This document shows, one piece after another, positions 1-8,170 of a stretch of DNA of 41,229 nt (position 1 is its first letter; each line of letters opens with the position of its first letter). The notes under the pieces are model-generated. The model was not told the origin of the DNA. It made no database searches and saw only the letters and a program-made list of their open reading frames with translations. Position numbers and translations under genes: made by a program. Source of the DNA: Actinomadura sp. KC06 (GTDB lineage Bacteria > Actinomycetota > Actinomycetes > Streptosporangiales > Streptosporangiaceae); the NCBI RefSeq assembly GCF_004348735.1, contig NZ_SMKT01000077.1:1-41229 (forward strand), given 5' to 3'.

Positions 1-58
1 CCGCCCCGGGCGTCTCCGACTAATCCCCAGGAATCGGGAATTATTGGGGGAAAGTTCT

Positions 59-64
59 AGGAGG
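59..64 (+). promoter_or_regulatory. Ribosome binding site of the HtrA-like gene
   Basis: A perfect AGGAGG lies 5 nt before the GTG at 70. It decides that GTG as the start, ahead of the lipoprotein signal sequence. Confidence 0.7.
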
Positions 65-69
65 CCGAG

Positions 70-1158
70 GTGGGCGAGGACACCGTGCGGCGCGGCGCCC
101 GTACCGCGATCCCGATACTCCTGGTCATGCTGCTGTCCCTGCTCCTGCCCGGCTGCCGGGCGATGGAGGACGTGGGGTCCGGGGACGTCCCGCCGCCCGC
201 GACCGAGACCGCCGCCACCAAGAACGCCAAGCCCAGCGGACGGCGGCCCGGCGTCGTCAACATCGAGACCGAGCAGTCGCTGAACGGCACCCGCGCCGCC
301 GGGACGGGCATCGTGCTCGACCCGTCCGGGCTCGTCCTGACCAACAACCACGTCATCCAGGGCGCCACCGAGATCAAGGGCACCGACACCGACAACCGCC
401 GCGCCTACGCCGCACAGGTCGTCGGGTACGACCGGACGGGCGATATCGCGGTGATCCGGCTGACCGGCGCGTCCCGGCTCAAGGCGGCGGTGTTCGCGTC
501 CGCGGCAAACGTGGCGGTCGGCGACACGGTCACCGCCGTCGGGAACGCGGGCGGCAAGGGCGGCACGCCCACCGTCGTCACCGGCAAGGTCACCGCGCTG
601 GAGCAGTCGGTCACCGCGCGTGACGACACCAACGGCACGTCCGAGCGGCTGAGCGGGCTGATCGAGACGAGCGCCCCGATCAAGCCGGGCGACTCGGGCG
701 GGCCGCTGCTGAACACCGCCGGGAAGGTCATCGGGATCAACACCGCCGCGTCCGCCGGGTTGACGATGGACGGGTCCCAGCCGAGGAAGAACCACCGCGG
801 GTACGCGATCCCGTCCGACCGGGCCCTGGCGGTGGCCGGGCAGATCCGGCGCGGCGAGTCGTCGTCCACCGTGCACATCGGCCCGACGGCCATGCTCGGC
901 GTGAAGGTCCGCTCCAACGGCGACTCCCCCGGCGCCCTCGTCGCGGAGGTCGTCCCGGGCGCGCCCGCCGAGGCCGCGGGCGTCCCGGTCGGCGCCGCCA
1001 TCGTGCGGCTGGGCGGGCAGGCCGTCGACTCGTCCACGGCGCTGACGGCGCTCGTTCTCGCGCATCGTCCCGGCGACGTCGTCCGCGTGGAATGGACCAC
1101 CCCGCAGGGCGCCCTCATGGCCGCCACGATCCGGTTGGCGGAAGGCCCGCCCCAATGA
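70..1158 (+). CDS. HtrA/DegP-like trypsin-type serine protease, lipoprotein, with PDZ domain
   Basis: This is a 362-residue exported serine protease of the HtrA/DegP type, predicted to act at the outer face of the membrane in protein quality control. Residues 12-29 form a hydrophobic signal ending in a lipobox (LLPGC, Cys29), which suggests a lipid-anchored protein rather than a TM-anchored HtrA. The trypsin fold carries the triad His94 (TNNHV), Asp125 (TGDIAV) and Ser209 (GDSGGP). A single PDZ domain follows at about residues 272-358. The GTG start has a strong AGGAGG. The gene stands alone, 55 bp before the oxidoreductase gene. The family call is firm; the physiological substrate is unknown. 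Confidence 0.93.
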   Translation: MGEDTVRRGARTAIPILLVMLLSLLLPGCRAMEDVGSGDVPPPATETAATKNAKPSGRRPGVVNIETEQSLNGTRAAGTGIVLDPSGLVLTNNHVIQGATEIKGTDTDNRRAYAAQVVGYDRTGDIAVIRLTGASRLKAAVFASAANVAVGDTVTAVGNAGGKGGTPTVVTGKVTALEQSVTARDDTNGTSERLSGLIETSAPIKPGDSGGPLLNTAGKVIGINTAASAGLTMDGSQPRKNHRGYAIPSDRALAVAGQIRRGESSSTVHIGPTAMLGVKVRSNGDSPGALVAEVVPGAPAEAAGVPVGAAIVRLGGQAVDSSTALTALVLAHRPGDVVRVEWTTPQGALMAATIRLAEGPPQ

Positions 1159-1213
1159 CGTCCGCGCACGTGCGAGAGTTGGGGGTGTTCAGCCGAGCAG
1201 GAGGATGAGTGCG

Positions 1214-3505
1214 ATGAGCCGCAGGGCGCCCGCCGACGACTTCGACGACGCGAGTCTCGACGTTTCCAAGCCGAAGGAGTGGGCGGCGGGAGTGCCGGGG
1301 GTCACGGCCGCGCTGCGCCAGTCGTACGAGCAGATGGGCGTGCGGCGCACCGCGCTGACGCTGCTGCGCGTCAACCAGAAGAAGGGCTTCGACTGCCCGG
1401 GCTGCGCGTGGCCCGAGGGCGACCACCGGCACGTCGCCGAGTTCTGCGAGAACGGGGCGAAGGCCGTCGCGGAGGAGGCCACCACGCGGCGGATCACCCG
1501 CGAGTTCTTCGCCGAGCACAGCGTGTCGGACCTGGCGGAGCGGTCCGACCACTGGCTCGGGCAGCAGGGGCGGCTGACCGAGCCGATGCTGAAGCGCGCC
1601 GGGTCCGAGCACTACGAGCCGGTGCCGTGGGACGAGGCGTTCCGGCTGCTGGCGTCCGAGCTGACCGCCCTCGCCTCGCCGGACGAGGCCGTCTTCTACA
1701 CCTCCGGCCGGACGAGCAACGAGGCCGCGTTCGCCTACCAGCTGTTCGCCCGCGCCTTCGGGACGAACAACCTCCCCGACTGCAGCAACATGTGCCACGA
1801 GTCGTCCGGGTCGGCGCTGAGCGAGACGATCGGCATCGGGAAGGGCTCGGTGCTGCTGGACGACCTCTACCAGGCTGATCTCATCTTCGTCGTCGGGCAG
1901 AACCCGGGCACGAACCATCCGCGGATGCTGTCCGCGCTGGAACGGGCCAAAAAGGAGGGCGCGCGGATCGTCGCGGTGAACCCGCTGCCCGAGGCGGGGC
2001 TGATGCGGTTCAAGAACCCGCAGCGCGCGTCCGGCGTCACCGGGCGGGGCACGGCCCTCGCCGACCGGTTCCTGCAGATCCGGCTGAACGGCGACCTGGC
2101 GCTGTTCCAGGCCCTCAACCGGATGCTCCTCGAATCGGACGCGCCCGGCGCCGTCGACCGCGAATTCCTGGCCGCGCACACCCACGGGTTCGCGGAGTTC
2201 GAGAAGCACGTCCTCGGCCTGGACTGGGACGACGTGCTGGAGGCCACCGGCCTGACGCGCGCGGAGATCGCGGCGGTGCTGGGCGACGTCCTCGGCGCGC
2301 AGAAGATCATCGTCTGCTGGGCGATGGGCCTGACGCAGCACCGCAACTCGGTCCCGACGATCCGCGAGGTCGTCAACTTCCTGCTGCTGCGCGGCAACGT
2401 CGGCCGTCCCGGCGCGGGCGTCTGCCCGGTGCGCGGCCACTCCAACGTCCAGGGCGACCGGACGATGGGCATCTGGGAGAAGCCGAAGCCCGAGTTCCTG
2501 GACGCGCTCGCCGCCGAGTTCGGGTTCGAGCCGCCGCGCGAGCACGGCCTCGACACCGTGGACGCGATCCGCGCCATGCGGGACGGCCGCGCGAAGGTGT
2601 TCCTCGGGATGGGCGGCAACTTCGTCCGGGCGACGCCCGACTCCGCGGTGACCGAGGCGGCGCTGCGGAGCTGCCGGCTGACCGCGCAGGTGTCCACCAA
2701 GCTGAACCGCTCGCATGCCGTCGCGGGCGAGACGGCGCTGATCCTGCCGACGCTGGGCCGCACCGAACGCGACGTCCAGGAGTCGGGGCCGCAGTTCGTC
2801 TCCGTCGAGGACTCGATGGGCATGGTGCACGCCTCCCGGGGCCGGCTGGCCCCGGCGTCCCCGCACCTGCTGTCGGAGGTGTCGATCGTCTGCCGCCTCG
2901 CGCGGGCCGTGCTGCCCGGCTCGGCCATCGGCTGGGACGCGATGGAGCGCGACTACGACGTCATCCGCGACCACGTCTCCCGGGTCGTTCCGGGCTTCGA
3001 GCGCTACAACGCCCGCGTCCGCGAATCGGGCGGTTTCACGCTCCCCCATGCGCCGCGCGACGAGCGCAGGTTCCCGACCGCGACGGGCAAGGCCAACCTG
3101 ACGGTGAACGAGCTGGAGGTCCTGCGGGTCCCGGAGGGGCGGCTGCTGCTGCAGACCGTCCGGAGCCACGACCAGTACAACACCACGATCTACGGCCTGG
3201 ACGACCGCTACCGGGGCATCAAGGCCGGGCGCCGCGTCGTCTTCGTCAGCCCGTCCGACCTGGCCGCCCTCGGCCTGGACGACGGCGCGACGGTCGACCT
3301 CGTCTCGGAATGGGCCGACGGTGTGGAGCGGCGAGCGCCGTCGTTCCGCATCGTGTCGTACCCGACGGCGCGGGGCTGCGCGGCGGCGTACTTCCCGGAG
3401 ACGAACGTCCTCGTGCCGCTCGACAGCACCGCCGAGATCAGCAACACCCCGACGTCCAAGTCGATCATCGTCCGGCTGGAGCGTCCGGAGCCGCCGGCGG
3501 GCTAG
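1214..3505 (+). CDS. FdhF/YdeP family molybdopterin-dependent oxidoreductase
   Basis: A 763-residue molybdopterin oxidoreductase of the FdhF/YdeP subgroup, which is related to formate dehydrogenase alpha subunits; in E. coli YdeP is linked to acid resistance. The N-terminus has the subgroup's CPGCAWP motif (Cys61, Cys64) and another Cys at 78 instead of a classical four-Cys [4Fe-4S] motif. The DCSNMCHESSG stretch near residue 192 occupies the active-site region, and a molydopterin-dinucleotide-binding C-terminal domain follows. I chose ATG 1214 because GGAGG (1200-1204) is 9 nt upstream; ATG 1205 directly abuts the Shine-Dalgarno and is less likely. No FdhD or electron-transfer partner is adjacent. 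The natural substrate is not known. Confidence 0.9.
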   Translation: MSRRAPADDFDDASLDVSKPKEWAAGVPGVTAALRQSYEQMGVRRTALTLLRVNQKKGFDCPGCAWPEGDHRHVAEFCENGAKAVAEEATTRRITREFFAEHSVSDLAERSDHWLGQQGRLTEPMLKRAGSEHYEPVPWDEAFRLLASELTALASPDEAVFYTSGRTSNEAAFAYQLFARAFGTNNLPDCSNMCHESSGSALSETIGIGKGSVLLDDLYQADLIFVVGQNPGTNHPRMLSALERAKKEGARIVAVNPLPEAGLMRFKNPQRASGVTGRGTALADRFLQIRLNGDLALFQALNRMLLESDAPGAVDREFLAAHTHGFAEFEKHVLGLDWDDVLEATGLTRAEIAAVLGDVLGAQKIIVCWAMGLTQHRNSVPTIREVVNFLLLRGNVGRPGAGVCPVRGHSNVQGDRTMGIWEKPKPEFLDALAAEFGFEPPREHGLDTVDAIRAMRDGRAKVFLGMGGNFVRATPDSAVTEAALRSCRLTAQVSTKLNRSHAVAGETALILPTLGRTERDVQESGPQFVSVEDSMGMVHASRGRLAPASPHLLSEVSIVCRLARAVLPGSAIGWDAMERDYDVIRDHVSRVVPGFERYNARVRESGGFTLPHAPRDERRFPTATGKANLTVNELEVLRVPEGRLLLQTVRSHDQYNTTIYGLDDRYRGIKAGRRVVFVSPSDLAALGLDDGATVDLVSEWADGVERRAPSFRIVSYPTARGCAAAYFPETNVLVPLDSTAEISNTPTSKSIIVRLERPEPPAG

Positions 3506-3508
3506 GCT
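3503..3508 (+). promoter_or_regulatory. Putative -10 box (TAGGCT) of a leaderless transcript
   Basis: TAGGCT fits the actinobacterial TAnnnT -10 pattern. It lies exactly 6 nt before the ATG at 3515, and no Shine-Dalgarno is present. Its first three bases are the TAG stop of the upstream oxidoreductase gene. No good -35 was seen. Confidence 0.4.
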
Positions 3509-3514
3509 CTGGGC

Positions 3515-4180
3515 ATGACGAACCTCCCCGAGCCCGCCGGAACCCCCGGCACGCCGGAGATGCGCGCCGGCGACGCGGACCGCGAGCGGGTCGCGCAGGT
3601 GCTGCGCGAGGCGGCCGGCGACGGGCGGCTGACCCTGGCGGAGCTCGACGAGCGGCTGGACGCCGTCTACGCGGCCAAGACGTACGGGGACCTGGAGCCG
3701 ATCACCCGCGACCTGCCCTCGCCCGGAACGGCGGCGCCCCCGGTGCCGGCCGCGGGGGCCGGGACGGACTGGCGCCCGCTGGAGGGCGCGCCGACGTGGA
3801 AGACCGGGATCGCCATCATGAGCGGGTTCAACCGGACGGGCGTGTGGAACGTGCCCCGCAGGTTCCGGGTGTTCGCGTTCTGGGGCGGCGGCAAGATCGA
3901 CCTGCGCGAGGCGCGGTTCGAGGAACCGGTGACGACGATCCGCGCGTTCGCGATCATGGGCGGGTTCGAGCTGATCGTCCCGGACGACATCACCGTGCAC
4001 GTCAAGGGGCTCGGGATCATGGGCGGGTTCGACAACCGGGCCAGCGGCCCCGGCGCGCCGGGCTCGCCGACGGTCGTCGTCAAGGGCCTGGCGTTCTGGG
4101 GCGGCGTCGGCGTGAAGCGCCGCAGGTCGAGCAGGCAGAAGCGGCGCGAGAAGGAACTGAAACGCTCCCAGGACGACTGA
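3515..4180 (+). CDS. DUF1707 (SHOCT-like) domain protein with LiaF-like C-terminal repeats
   Basis: A 221-residue protein. Residues 17-67 form a DUF1707 domain, which is common in actinobacteria: a conserved MRAGDADRE start followed by LTLAELDERLDAVYAAKTYGDL. The rest resembles the C-terminal domain of LiaF/YvqF-type cell-wall-stress proteins, with five spaced copies of a hydrophobic-Trp/Met-Gly-Gly motif (IAIMSGF, VFAFWGGG, AFAIMGGF, LGIMGGF, LAFWGGV), likely one strand-turn each of a beta-helix-like fold. No TM segment is seen and the C-terminus is highly basic. The ATG lies 9 nt after the preceding stop. An envelope-stress-related role is inferred only from domains. Confidence 0.85.
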   Translation: MTNLPEPAGTPGTPEMRAGDADRERVAQVLREAAGDGRLTLAELDERLDAVYAAKTYGDLEPITRDLPSPGTAAPPVPAAGAGTDWRPLEGAPTWKTGIAIMSGFNRTGVWNVPRRFRVFAFWGGGKIDLREARFEEPVTTIRAFAIMGGFELIVPDDITVHVKGLGIMGGFDNRASGPGAPGSPTVVVKGLAFWGGVGVKRRRSSRQKRREKELKRSQDD

Positions 4181-4189
4181 CGGCCGCGC

Positions 4190-5587
4190 TCAGCGCGCTC
4201 CCGTGAACCGCTTCCACGGACGCGCCCGCTCGTAGGCGGCGCACGCGGCCATGACCAGCGCGTCGGCGTGGCGGGCGCCGACGACCTGGAGGCCGATGGG
4301 CAGCCCGCCGGACGTGAAGCCGCACGGCAGGCTCGCCGCGGGCTGCTGCGTCATGTTGAACGGGTAGGTGAACGGCGTCCAGCTCGTCCAGCGGCGGGAC
4401 GCCGACCCCGGCGGGACCTCGACGCCCGCCTCGAACGCGGCGATCGGCATCGTCGGGGTGAGCAGCAGGTCGTACCGCTCGTGGAACAGGCCCATGAGGC
4501 GGCCGAGGTCCATGCGGCGGGCCGTGGCGGTGAGGTACTCGACGGCCGAGTACCGTGCGCCCTGCTCGCAGATCTCCCGCAGGCCGGGGTCGAGCCGCGC
4601 GCGGGCCTCCGGCGAGAGCCTCTCCACGACCTTGGCGGCGCCCGCGAACCACAGCACCTCGAACTCCTCGACCGGGTCGGCGAAGCCGGGGTCGGCCTGC
4701 TCGACCTTCGCGCCGAGCTCGGCGAACGCCTCGGCGGCGGCCGCGACGGACGCCGCGATCTCCGGGTCGACCTCCGCGAACCCGAGGTCGGGGCTGAACG
4801 CGACGCGCAGGCCGGTCAGGTCGTCCGGGCCTGGCTCGCTGAACACGACGTCCGGCGGCGGCAGCGCCGACCAGTCGCGGCCGTCGGCGCCGCAGACCGC
4901 GTCGAGCAGCAGCGCCGCGTCCGCGACCGTGTTGGTCATGGGGCCGGTGTGCGCGAGCGTCCCGAACGCGCTCGCCGGGTAGTGCGGGATGCGGCCGTAG
5001 GTCGGCTTGATCGTGAAGGTGCCGGTGAACGAGGCGGGGATGCGGACCGAGCCGCCGCCGTCCGTGCCGAGCGCGAGCGGCGCCATGCCCGCCGCGACGG
5101 CCGCCGCCGCGCCGCCGGACGACCCGCCGGGCGTGCGGGAGGTGTCCCACGGGTTGCGGGTGACGCCGTCGACCGGGTTGTCGGTCACGCCCTTCCACGC
5201 GAACTCCGGCGTGGTCGTCTTGCCGACGAACACCGCGCCCTGCTCGCGGAGGCGGGCGACGGCCGGGGAGTCCTCGTCCCAGGGGCCGGACGGGTCGGCG
5301 GTCGCGGAGCCGCGCAGCGTCGGCCAGCCGCGGGTGAGCAGGATGTCCTTGATCGAGACGGGCACTCCGTCCAGCGGGCCGAGCGGCGCGCCGCGCCGCC
5401 TGCGATCGGCGGCGGCGCGGGCCATGTCGAGCGTGGTCTCCGCGTCGACCAGGCAGAACGCGTTGAGTTCCGGGTCGTCCCGCTCGATCCGGGCGAGGAC
5501 GGCCTCGGCGGCCTCGACCGGCGAGAGCGTCCCGGCCTCGTACGCCCCGATCAGTTCGGTCGCGGTCAGGTCGGCCGCGTCGGTCAT
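4190..5587 (-). CDS. Amidase (amidase-signature family)
   Basis: A 465-residue amidase-signature hydrolase, predicted to cleave a carboxamide to a carboxylate and ammonia in the cytoplasm. The Ser-cisSer-Lys triad is visible: Lys80 (VSIKD), Ser156 (GGSSGG) and nucleophile Ser180 (GGGSVRIP), with the usual 24-residue spacing between the serines. The ATG at 5587 overlaps the stop of the upstream dehydrogenase gene by 4 nt (ATGA), so the two are translationally coupled. It is the distal gene of the leftward arm of the GntR-linked island. Members of this family range over indoleacetamide, nicotinamide, urea-carboxylate and maleamate types, and the substrate cannot be read from sequence. Confidence 0.92.
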   Translation of the reverse strand: MTDAADLTATELIGAYEAGTLSPVEAAEAVLARIERDDPELNAFCLVDAETTLDMARAAADRRRRGAPLGPLDGVPVSIKDILLTRGWPTLRGSATADPSGPWDEDSPAVARLREQGAVFVGKTTTPEFAWKGVTDNPVDGVTRNPWDTSRTPGGSSGGAAAAVAAGMAPLALGTDGGGSVRIPASFTGTFTIKPTYGRIPHYPASAFGTLAHTGPMTNTVADAALLLDAVCGADGRDWSALPPPDVVFSEPGPDDLTGLRVAFSPDLGFAEVDPEIAASVAAAAEAFAELGAKVEQADPGFADPVEEFEVLWFAGAAKVVERLSPEARARLDPGLREICEQGARYSAVEYLTATARRMDLGRLMGLFHERYDLLLTPTMPIAAFEAGVEVPPGSASRRWTSWTPFTYPFNMTQQPAASLPCGFTSGGLPIGLQVVGARHADALVMAACAAYERARPWKRFTGAR

Positions 5588-6624
5588 GGCTGCCCCCTCT
5601 GCTCGGACCCGGATGAGGAACCGACGTAGCCGAGCCGCTTGTCCACGACGTTGCGGAGCGGGCGGCCCGCCACGTAGCGGCCGAGGTTGTCGGCGAACAG
5701 CCGGACCAGCTCGTCGCGCCAGCCGGCCACGTCGCCCGACATGTGCGGCGACACGATCACGTTCGGCATGGCCCAGAGCGGCGACGACGGCGGGAGCGGC
5801 TCGTCCTCGAACACGTCGAGCGCCGCGCCCGCGATGCGCTTGTCGCGCAGCGCCTTGACCAGGTCGGCCTCGGCCACCAGCGCGCCGCGGCCCACGTTGA
5901 CCAGCCGCGCGGACGGGCGCATCCGGTCCAGCGCCGCGGCGTCGATCATGCCGCGGGTCTGCGGCGTGAGCGGCGCGGCCAGCACGACGTAGTCGGCGGC
6001 GGCGAGCGCCTCGTCCAGCCGCTCCATCGGATGGACGCGGCCGAGGTCGGGATCGGCGTCGCGGGCGGTGCGGCCGACCCCGGAGACCGCGAGGCCCGCG
6101 GCCGACAGGCGGCGGCCGATCGCGCGGCCGATCGGCCCGGTGCCGACGACCAGGGCGCGGGCGCCCGTGATCCCCTCGGTCTCGCGGTGCCGCCAGCGCC
6201 GCTCCCCCTGCAGCCGGACGGTCGTGTGCAGGTCCTTGGCGAACGCGAGCACCAGCCCGAGGACGTACTCTGCGATGGGCTCGTCGAAGATGCCGCGCGA
6301 GTTGGTGATGACGGCGTCGCCCTCGATCAGGCCGGGGAACATCAGGCGTTCGACGCCGGCGCTGGCGATGTGGACCCAGCCCGGCCCGCCGCCGGACGGC
6401 CCGCCCCCGGAAGGCCAGGCGCCCGCGACGGCGTCCGAGAGGAAGTCCCACATGAAGAAGACGTCCGCGCCGGGAAGGGCCTCGGCGAGCTCCGGCTCGC
6501 CGACGTACCGGACGCGGGCGAGGCGCTCCACGGCGTCCATGCCGCGGGGCATGACGTCCCCCGTCAGCACCACCACTTCGGGCGGCCCGGCGGGTGCGGG
6601 CGGGACATGCTCCATCTGCGCCAC
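5584..6624 (-). CDS. D-2-hydroxyacid dehydrogenase (NAD-dependent)
   Basis: A 346-residue member of the D-isomer-specific 2-hydroxyacid dehydrogenase family, which interconverts 2-oxoacids and D-2-hydroxyacids with NAD(P)H. It has a Rossmann motif GTGPIG (161-166). The catalytic residues are Arg246 (NVGRG), Glu275 (DVFEDEP) and His294 (SPHMSG). A Gly/Pro/Ser insert at 71-82 is unusual. GTG 6624 is used here; ATG 6615 is an alternative, and neither has a convincing Shine-Dalgarno. It is the first gene of the leftward operon, about 43 nt downstream of the TSS predicted from the promoter at 6674-6702. Confidence 0.88.
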   Translation of the reverse strand: MAQMEHVPPAPAGPPEVVVLTGDVMPRGMDAVERLARVRYVGEPELAEALPGADVFFMWDFLSDAVAGAWPSGGGPSGGGPGWVHIASAGVERLMFPGLIEGDAVITNSRGIFDEPIAEYVLGLVLAFAKDLHTTVRLQGERRWRHRETEGITGARALVVGTGPIGRAIGRRLSAAGLAVSGVGRTARDADPDLGRVHPMERLDEALAAADYVVLAAPLTPQTRGMIDAAALDRMRPSARLVNVGRGALVAEADLVKALRDKRIAGAALDVFEDEPLPPSSPLWAMPNVIVSPHMSGDVAGWRDELVRLFADNLGRYVAGRPLRNVVDKRLGYVGSSSGSEQRGQP

Positions 6625-6668
6625 ATCCAGGGAGAGCAGGGTTTACGCGAAGGCAACACGGGGAGGCA

Positions 6669-6696
6669 TTGACACGCTAGGAACAGTTCGTAGGAT
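6669..6696 (+). promoter_or_regulatory. Rightward sigma-70-type promoter of the DUF3830-racemase-GntR operon
   Basis: A perfect TTGACA (-35, 6669-6674) is followed after 16 nt by TAGGAT (-10, 6691-6696). The -35 touches the -10 of the leftward promoter, and the -10 overlaps the operator. The predicted TSS near 6703 gives a leader of about 190 nt. Confidence 0.65.
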
Positions 6697-6702
6697 TGTC
6701 AA
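6674..6702 (-). promoter_or_regulatory. Leftward sigma-70-type promoter of the dehydrogenase-amidase operon
   Basis: Read on the minus strand, a perfect TTGACA (-35, 6702-6697) is followed after exactly 17 nt by TAGCGT (-10, 6679-6674, a TAnnnT box). The -35 lies inside the GATTGTCAACAATC palindrome. The promoter runs face-to-face with the rightward promoter at 6669-6696. Confidence 0.65.
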
Positions 6703-6707
6703 CAATC
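6694..6707. promoter_or_regulatory. Probable GntR operator (GATTGTCAACAATC)
   Basis: Perfect 6-bp half sites GATTGT/ACAATC around a CA centre. The same sequence with a CG centre is in the aminotransferase promoter at 9721-9736. The position covers the end of the rightward -10 and the whole leftward -35. This fits repression by the GntR/FCD protein encoded at 8998-9678; FCD-type GntR regulators commonly bind short palindromes containing TTGT-ACAA. Confidence 0.7.
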
Positions 6708-6892
6708 AGCGTGGTGCACCGCGGTCCCGGTCACCGCACTGAGACGTGTGCTGCAAGACCGTCGCAACCCGCTGCCCATGCAAGGCCAGGACGGATCCCA
6801 GAGCGCTCTAACAGCTCCCCAGGGAGCCAAACACGGAGAGTCCTTTCGGGTGGCGACGCCTTCGCCCACCCCTGTGCACGGGGAGGTCCAGC
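6703..6892 (+). other. About 190-nt 5' leader of the DUF3830 operon
   Basis: This segment separates the predicted TSS from ATG 6893. No convincing small gene is seen: the open frame beginning at GTG 6711 uses codons unlike the neighbouring genes. It contains the stem-loop at 6848-6871 and ends in GGGAGG (6881-6886), 6 nt before the start codon. I recognise no known riboswitch class. Confidence 0.4.
6848..6871 (+). other. Stem-loop just upstream of the DUF3830 ribosome binding site
   Basis: GGGTGGCGA (6848-6856) pairs with TCGCCCACCC (6862-6871), with one bulged C and the loop CGCCT. The stem ends 9 nt before the Shine-Dalgarno. It could affect translation or stability of the leader. Confidence 0.4.
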
Positions 6893-7387
6893 ATGCCCAA
6901 GCTCATGACCATCACACTGGAGCGCCGCGGCGTCTCGTGCGTCGCGGAACTGCTGGAGAAGGACGCGCCGCGGACTTGCGAGGCGGTGTGGCGCGCCCTC
7001 CCCCTCGGCGGGGACGCCTACCACGCCAAGTACGCCCGCAACGAGGTGTACACGATGGTCGAGCGGTTCTCCGAGGAAGAGGTCGGCCTGGAGAACCCCA
7101 CCGTCACCCCCATCCCGGGCGACGTCGTCTACTTCTCGTTCGCCGGCGGCATGCTCGACCGGCGGTTCAAGGAGGAGAAGAACATCCACGCTCTGCCCGG
7201 CGTCATCGACCTCGCGATCTTCTACGGCCGCAACAACCTGCTGTTGAACGGGGACGTCGGCTGGGTCCCCGGCAACGTGTACGCGACGATCGTCGACGGC
7301 CTGGATCAGATGGCGGAGGCGTGCAACGACGTCTGGCGATCCGGTGGAGTCGGCGAGCGCCTGGTATACAGCCGTGGCGAGTCTTAG
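6893..7387 (+). CDS. DUF3830 family protein
   Basis: A 164-residue DUF3830 protein, a small family with a predicted cyclophilin-like fold and no established activity that I know of. Family-like features are the N-terminal strand with ITLERRGV, the acidic-helix ELLEKDAPRTCEAVW, and the conserved NEVYTMV and PGDVVYFSF segments. The ATG has GGGAGG 6 nt upstream. It is the first gene of the rightward arm, and the racemase-like gene follows within about 16 nt. Its place with racemase/isomerase, amidase and GntR genes suggests a step in the same catabolic route; that is inference. Confidence 0.85.
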   Translation: MPKLMTITLERRGVSCVAELLEKDAPRTCEAVWRALPLGGDAYHAKYARNEVYTMVERFSEEEVGLENPTVTPIPGDVVYFSFAGGMLDRRFKEEKNIHALPGVIDLAIFYGRNNLLLNGDVGWVPGNVYATIVDGLDQMAEACNDVWRSGGVGERLVYSRGES

Positions 7388-7403
7388 AGCGGTGGCCTCG
7401 CAG

Positions 7404-8165
7404 ATGACATTCGACCCCACGCTGGTCGTCGGCCCCGAGCTGCTCGCCCAGCACGGCATCGGCGTGGTCGCGCCCTTCGACTTCGCGCTCGACCGCGAGC
7501 TGTGGCGGTGGACGCCCGACGACGTGTCGCTCTACATGACCCGGCTGCCGTACGTGCCCGTGCCGGTCACGGTCGAGATGGCGCACGCGCTGTCGGACCA
7601 GTCGATCGTCCGGCAGGCCACGCGGGACGTGCTGGCGCCCGAGCCGCTCGCCGTCGCCTACGCCTGCGCCTCGGGCAGCTTCATCGGCGGCAAGGCGGGC
7701 GAGCTGCAGCTGCACCAGTCGATGCTGTCGGCCGGCGCGCCGGTCTCGACGACGACGTCCGGCGCGCTGGTGGAGTCGCTGGCGCTGCTGAATGTCCGCC
7801 GGATCGCGGTCGTCACGCCGTACATCGACGCGGTCACCGAGCGGCTGGTGTCGTTCCTCAATGAGTACGGGATCGAGGTCGTGTCGTCCGTCGGGATGGG
7901 GCTGCTCAGCCACATCTGGAAGGTCGGGTACGGCGAGATCGTGTCGGCGGTGTCGGCGGTGGACGGCCCGGAGGCCGACGCGGTCTACATCAGCTGCACG
8001 AACGTGCCGACCTACGACATCATCGCGCCGCTGGAACAGATGATCGGCAAGCCGGTCCTCACCGCCAACCAGGTCACGATGTGCACGGCGCTGCGCGCGA
8101 TGGGCCGCTCCGCGGCCGGTCCGGGGCAGTCGCTGGTGCAGCTGGCACCGTCCACGGCGGCCTGA
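7404..8165 (+). CDS. Asp/Glu racemase-superfamily protein, maleate cis-trans isomerase-like (two-Cys copy)
   Basis: A 253-residue member of the Asp/Glu racemase superfamily, nearest to maleate cis-trans isomerases and arylmalonate decarboxylases. Both catalytic cysteines typical of racemases and isomerases are present: Cys88 (YACASGS) and Cys198 (ISCTNV), one in each pseudo-symmetric half. I chose ATG 7404, with GGTGG 8 nt upstream; GTG 7392 is the alternative. The next gene encodes a diverged paralogue, and both share IGKPVLTANQ near the end. Maleate to fumarate isomerisation is possible, but racemisation of an amino acid or hydantoin-type substrate is equally open. Confidence 0.85.
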   Translation: MTFDPTLVVGPELLAQHGIGVVAPFDFALDRELWRWTPDDVSLYMTRLPYVPVPVTVEMAHALSDQSIVRQATRDVLAPEPLAVAYACASGSFIGGKAGELQLHQSMLSAGAPVSTTTSGALVESLALLNVRRIAVVTPYIDAVTERLVSFLNEYGIEVVSSVGMGLLSHIWKVGYGEIVSAVSAVDGPEADAVYISCTNVPTYDIIAPLEQMIGKPVLTANQVTMCTALRAMGRSAAGPGQSLVQLAPSTAA

Positions 8166-8170
8166 TCGCC

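Noticed and set aside
30..57. ECF (SigE-like) promoter GGAAT ... GTT ahead of the HtrA-like gene
   Set aside because: The spacer is 19 nt rather than the usual 15-17, and the -35 match is partial.
1115..4000. Very long open frame on the minus strand opposite the oxidoreductase gene
   Set aside because: Composition is Arg/Ala/Pro-rich with no domain signal; it is the mirror frame of a high-GC gene on the plus strand.
4186..4196. GCGCT-C-AGCGC palindrome at the DUF1707/amidase junction as terminator
   Set aside because: Stem of 5 bp with a 1-nt loop cannot form a stable hairpin.
6696..6908. Small gene in the DUF3830 leader
   Set aside because: The frame has codons unlike neighbours (AGA, rare Cys/Gln-rich mix), no Shine-Dalgarno and overlaps the DUF3830 start.
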